From assembly GCF_016820535.1 (NCBI RefSeq), contig NZ_JADHDY010000002.1, forward strand, positions 248,001 through 312,000: a DNA stretch of 64,000 nt. Reading direction: 5' to 3'. Positions within the stretch are counted from its first letter, which is position 1. Every line of letters begins with the position of its first letter. The position numbers and the translations under genes were made by a program. Shown here piece after piece: positions 60,895 through 64,000 of this stretch. The DNA comes from Sporosarcina beigongshangi. Lineage in GTDB: Bacteria; Actinomycetota; Actinomycetes; Actinomycetales; Micrococcaceae. The notes under the pieces are model-generated. The model was not told where the DNA came from and ran no database searches. It saw only the letters and a list, made by a program, of their open reading frames with translations.

Positions 60895-61236
60895 CTACTT
60901 GCGCTGGAGCAGGTTCACGGCGCCGCCTGCCACCATGGCAACGCCGGCGCCCAGCAGCAGCCACATGGCGGTCTGGCCGGCGTCCAGGTTGAGTCCGGCC
61001 TGGTTGACCACGATGATGAGGATGCCCATGGCAACCACGACGGCGCCCCACACCATGGTGCCCACCCTCAGCAGGTGCCCGGCCGGAGTAGGCGATGGTG
61101 CGTGGCCGCCATCGGCCGGGGTGGTGTGGCCGGAGTGGCTGTTGAACGGCTCTGCGGGATGTTCCATGAGGTGCTCCAAGATTTCTGCTGGGGGGATGGC
61201 TGGGTCATTCGCGGGTTCGCGGGCCGGCGTGCTCAT
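60895..61236 (-). CDS. Small membrane protein downstream of the PspC protein
   Basis: The 113-residue product has a Pro/His-rich soluble N terminus of about 55 residues and two hydrophobic helices (VGTMVWGAVVVAMGILIIVV and QTAMWLLLGAGVAMVAGGAV). No functional family is recognised. Its ATG overlaps the stop of the PspC-domain gene by four bases, so it is translationally coupled and probably belongs to the same envelope-stress module. Confidence 0.75.
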   Translation of the reverse strand: MSTPAREPANDPAIPPAEILEHLMEHPAEPFNSHSGHTTPADGGHAPSPTPAGHLLRVGTMVWGAVVVAMGILIIVVNQAGLNLDAGQTAMWLLLGAGVAMVAGGAVNLLQRK

Positions 61237-62801
61237 TGCCCTGCCACCGTTTCCACGTTGATGCTGCTGGCCACGCCCTGCAGGGTGATGACCAGGCCGC
61301 TGCCGGTGGCCTTGGGGTTCACGTCGGTGGTGCCCTGCCGGGCGAGTGCTCCGCCGTCGTCCTTGCCGTTGACAGTGAGCGAAGCCGCTGCCAGTTCGCT
61401 ATTGAGGGTCACGGGGATGCTGGCGGGAACCTTGACGGTGACGTTCGATGCGACGGCATTGATCGCTATGTCGACGTCGGTTGCCAGCGGGGATTCATCG
61501 TCGATCTTGGTCAGGTCAAAAGTGCCGTCGCCGAACACCACTGTCCGGCCGGCGCCTGCCGCCTCCGCGGTCAGCGGCGTCCAGATGGTCTGGTTGTCGG
61601 CGGAGAACGGGCCCGCCTGAGCAGGCAGGCTGGCCAGTCCCGCCACGAGCAGCATGATGACGGAGGCAGTGCCCAGCCCGCCGGCAGTGCGGCCGAGCGC
61701 GCCGGCCGCCATGATGGCGGCACCCGTGGTGATGGCGGCGGCCGCGGTGGCCACCCCGATCTGGTAGCCGTGCAGGTCAAGGATGCCGGAGGCATTCAGG
61801 ATCAAGACTGTGGCGCCCACAATGGCGGCCAGGCCAAGGGCCAGCAAGCTGGCGGGTGCCCCGAGGCGGGGCTTGGGCTGCCGTGACTTGACCATTGTTG
61901 ACACGGACGGCGTGTGCGGCTGCGCGGCGTAGTTCAGAGGGGGAGGGGGCGTGGAGCCGTCGCCGTAGCCGGGCAGCGGTGCCGTGACGGGCTGGCCGGG
62001 GCCACCGCCGCCCCATACTGCCTGCTGGCTGTTGCCGGGGGCCGTTCCCGGAGTTCCGGAGCCGGGCTGCCAGGTGCTTCCGTACCAGGACTGGCCCGGT
62101 GTGGGGGCGCCGCCTGTGCCGCGTGGCGCGTCGTCCCGGCCGGTCTTGTCCAGGGTGACCCGGCCTTGTCCCGGATCCTGCCCTTCGTTGACTTGGCAGG
62201 CGTTGATCTTGTTCCGGTTGATATACCAGTAGATGACCCCAACTATGCCGGCCACCCAGACCAGCGGCCAGATGACCCAGCCGTCGTTGCCGCCGAACCC
62301 CGGACCGGCCATGCCGAGGATGGACACGATGGTGGCGCCTGTCATTCCGCCGGACCAGTTGCCGCGGCCCACTTCCTCAATATGGATGCGTCCGTCGGGT
62401 TCGGGCAGGAGGGCCCAAGCCACGCCGTAGGCGAGGAGTCCCACACCAAAGAAGAGGGTGAGCACCACGGCGGCACCGCGCACGATGACGGGGTCGATGC
62501 CCCACTTGTCAGCGAGTCCGCTGCAGACGCCGCCCATCCACCGGTTGCTCCCGCGCCGGATACCCAGGCTGCGAAGCCATTGGAAGAACTTGGCCGAACT
62601 GCGGCCGGCGGGTGGTGGCGGGGTCGGGTAGCCAAAGGGCTGGCCCGGGTTGTGCGGTCCTGCCGCAGGCTGTTCCGTGAAGGGGAACCCGGGGGACGGC
62701 TGCTCTGAAGCCGGCAGCTCGGCGGCCGGCTGTTGGGGGTCCGGCTGATCCGGTTGCCCGGACTCGTCAGGCTGGTCTGGGAGGTCATGGGAAGTGTTCA
62801 T
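61233..62801 (-). CDS. PspC-domain membrane protein with LiaF-like C-terminal region
   Basis: The 522-residue protein begins with a Pro/Gln-rich cytoplasmic segment of about 75 residues, then a PspC domain (RRGSNRWMGGVCSGLADKWG, VLTLFFGVGLLAYGVAWALL). Several further hydrophobic helices follow, with a Gly/Pro/Thr-rich loop between. The last 120 residues are a beta-rich extracytoplasmic region resembling LiaF/DUF2154 (FGDGTFDLTKIDDES, VDIAINAVASNVTVKVPAS). Such proteins take part in sensing cell-envelope stress. It is divergent from a PspC-fused histidine kinase 114 bases away, which supports a joint signalling role. Confidence 0.85.
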   Translation of the reverse strand: MNTSHDLPDQPDESGQPDQPDPQQPAAELPASEQPSPGFPFTEQPAAGPHNPGQPFGYPTPPPPAGRSSAKFFQWLRSLGIRRGSNRWMGGVCSGLADKWGIDPVIVRGAAVVLTLFFGVGLLAYGVAWALLPEPDGRIHIEEVGRGNWSGGMTGATIVSILGMAGPGFGGNDGWVIWPLVWVAGIVGVIYWYINRNKINACQVNEGQDPGQGRVTLDKTGRDDAPRGTGGAPTPGQSWYGSTWQPGSGTPGTAPGNSQQAVWGGGGPGQPVTAPLPGYGDGSTPPPPLNYAAQPHTPSVSTMVKSRQPKPRLGAPASLLALGLAAIVGATVLILNASGILDLHGYQIGVATAAAAITTGAAIMAAGALGRTAGGLGTASVIMLLVAGLASLPAQAGPFSADNQTIWTPLTAEAAGAGRTVVFGDGTFDLTKIDDESPLATDVDIAINAVASNVTVKVPASIPVTLNSELAAASLTVNGKDDGGALARQGTTDVNPKATGSGLVITLQGVASSINVETVAGQ

Positions 62802-62915
62802 GGTTCAATCGTGCCGCCGGGCCGCGGCCGGTGCCATCGGGGGTGACCCTGAATGAACCCTGAAGAACCCCCGGGAACGGGTGCGGGAGGGTCCGGGGCG
62901 TGTTTGGATTGAGTC

Positions 62916-64000
62916 ATGAGCGCAAAGATGTACCGATCGCAGGACCGCATCATCGCCGGGGTGTGTGGCGGATTGGCCGAACACCTCGGGGTCAATGTGG
63001 CGGTGGTGCGCGCCATCATGATCGGCGCCAGCTTCCTCTTCGGCGCCGGGCTCGTCTTTTACGGCTGGCTGTGGCTCCTGGTGCCCATGGCAGGGGAGCA
63101 GTCCACGGAAGGCGGCAAGCTGCTCGACGCCGACGGGAACCCCCGGCTCGCATTGTTCCGGCCTTCCCCGGCGGCCGCAGCCCAAGCCACGGCAGCCGGG
63201 CAGCGCAGGCCCCTCTCCGTGGGGTTCCGGGAGGTCGCCGTCGGCGGGGCCCTGGTCATTGCCGCCGTGATCATTTTTGGCCAGCAGCAGGGCTGGAACC
63301 TCCAGCTGGGCACCTTGATACCACTGCTGGTGATCGTCCTCGGCGCCGTCCTTGCATGGATGCAGCTAGACGACACCCGGCGTGTTGGCCTCCTCAGCGC
63401 CACCAAAATGAATACTCCAGTCTCCATGCTGCGCCTCGGCGGCGGGTTGGCCCTGGTCGTCACCGGCGTGATAGTCATCGTCGCCGGCTCGGGATCCTGG
63501 ACGCTCGTCTGGTCCTCAGTTGTTGCCTCGCTGGCCGTGCTGGCCGGCGTCGGCCTGGTGCTGGCCCCCTGGGCACTGAAGTTTTGGCGGGAGTTCCAGA
63601 ATGAACGGGCCGGGCGCATCCGCGAAACCGAGCGTGCTGAGATCGCGGCCCATCTGCACGATTCGGTCCTCCAGACCCTGGCCCTGATCCAAAAGAGCGC
63701 CAACTCGCCGGCGGACGTCACCCGCCTGGCCCGGGCCCAGGAACGCGAGCTGCGGGAGTGGATCTACCAGGACAATGAGCACGACGCCGGCGCCCTCGTT
63801 GAGCGGGTCAAGGCGGTTTGCGCCGAGGCCGAGGATCTATATGGCCAGGCCGTGGAGGTGGTTGCCGTGGGCGACGCCGAACTGAGCGAGCGCGGAAGCG
63901 CCCTGGTCCAGGCAGTCCGCGAGGCCGTCCTGAACGGCGTCCGCCACGGCGGAACAACAGTCTCGGTCTACGTGGAGGCCGGTCCCAAGGGTGTTGACGT
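62916..64000 (+). CDS. PspC-domain-fused sensor histidine kinase, 3'-truncated by the window
   Basis: The frame is open from this ATG to the window end (about 361 codons). The N terminus is a PspC domain (MYRSQDRIIAGVCGGLAEHL, GASFLFGAGLVFYGWLWLLV). Four or so hydrophobic helices and a NarL-type HisKA_3 domain follow, with phospho-His in AEIAAHLHDSVLQTLALIQ (about residue 248). The start of a HATPase domain appears at ALVQAVREAVLNGVRHGG. A LuxR-type response regulator is expected just beyond the window, as in Lia/Vra-like systems. ATG choice fits the PspC domain start. Confidence 0.9.
   Translation, partial: MSAKMYRSQDRIIAGVCGGLAEHLGVNVAVVRAIMIGASFLFGAGLVFYGWLWLLVPMAGEQSTEGGKLLDADGNPRLALFRPSPAAAAQATAAGQRRPLSVGFREVAVGGALVIAAVIIFGQQQGWNLQLGTLIPLLVIVLGAVLAWMQLDDTRRVGLLSATKMNTPVSMLRLGGGLALVVTGVIVIVAGSGSWTLVWSSVVASLAVLAGVGLVLAPWALKFWREFQNERAGRIRETERAEIAAHLHDSVLQTLALIQKSANSPADVTRLARAQERELREWIYQDNEHDAGALVERVKAVCAEAEDLYGQAVEVVAVGDAELSERGSALVQAVREAVLNGVRHGGTTVSVYVEAGPKGVD

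Overview
The window comes from a high-GC Gram-positive actinobacterium, most likely a member of the Micrococcaceae close to Arthrobacter (inference). The supporting signs are a mycothiol synthase gene next to a GlnR-type regulator, a polyphosphate kinase / MutT1 pair, many overlapping ATGA and GTGA gene junctions, GTG starts, cell-wall-anchored proteins with sortase signals, and strongly GC-biased third codon positions. Nothing looks like a prophage, insertion sequence, integron or CRISPR array. This is chromosomal sequence with several accessory islands.

Layout. 1-5030: the 3' part of a kdp potassium-import operon (kdpB partial, kdpC, kdpD, kdpE), then a MOSC protein. 5801-9216: a DEAD-box RNA helicase behind a long structured leader, then tRNA-Thr(GGT) and tRNA-Met(CAT). 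9315-16823: an AraC-type regulator and a 2076-residue secreted repeat protein that ends in an unusual LGNTG sorting-like signal. 16865-19757: an NAD(P)-binding protein, a CPA1 Na+/H+ antiporter and an acetyltransferase. 19882-25053 (minus strand): a sulfonate-type ABC importer with a TauD-like dioxygenase and an FMN-dependent monooxygenase; the dioxygenase is out of frame with its best start because of an eight-G run. 25378-28567: a CoA-ester lyase, a DUF2797 protein and small membrane proteins. 28660-30867: a drug-efflux MFS pump and its divergent TetR repressor with two operator sites. 30906-34265: two MaoC-type dehydratase proteins, an MFS transporter and murB, tightly overlapped. 34453-36738: an acyl-lipid desaturase and an AlkZ-like winged-helix protein. 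36849-39526: asd, and a thyA-folA pair. 39543-41685: an unknown polytopic membrane protein with a YtrA-type GntR regulator and a matching inverted repeat. 41809-48203: a 2-oxoglutarate oxygenase, mutT1, ppk, mshD and the GlnR-type regulator. 48351-54198: membrane proteins, nitrobindin, a YgfZ/GcvT-like protein, a PadR regulator with an MFS pump, and an acetyltransferase. 54478-59553: a complete three-gene sortase-assembled pilus locus (VWA tip protein, major pilin, class C sortase). 59746-64000: pfkA, then a PspC-domain envelope-stress cluster ending in a PspC-fused histidine kinase cut by the window edge.

Three points stand out. First, there are two independent sortase-dependent surface systems: the pilus carries its own class C sortase, while the giant repeat protein has a different anchor and no sortase nearby. 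Second, two kinds of small intergenic repeat occur: tandem units with an exact 32-bp period (8619 and 27188, with a single copy at 19128), and a family of three long-loop hairpins (36749, 47394, 49877) that share an internal core and all sit just downstream of stop codons. Third, several regulator genes (TetR, PadR, GntR) have clear palindromes beside them, giving testable operator assignments.
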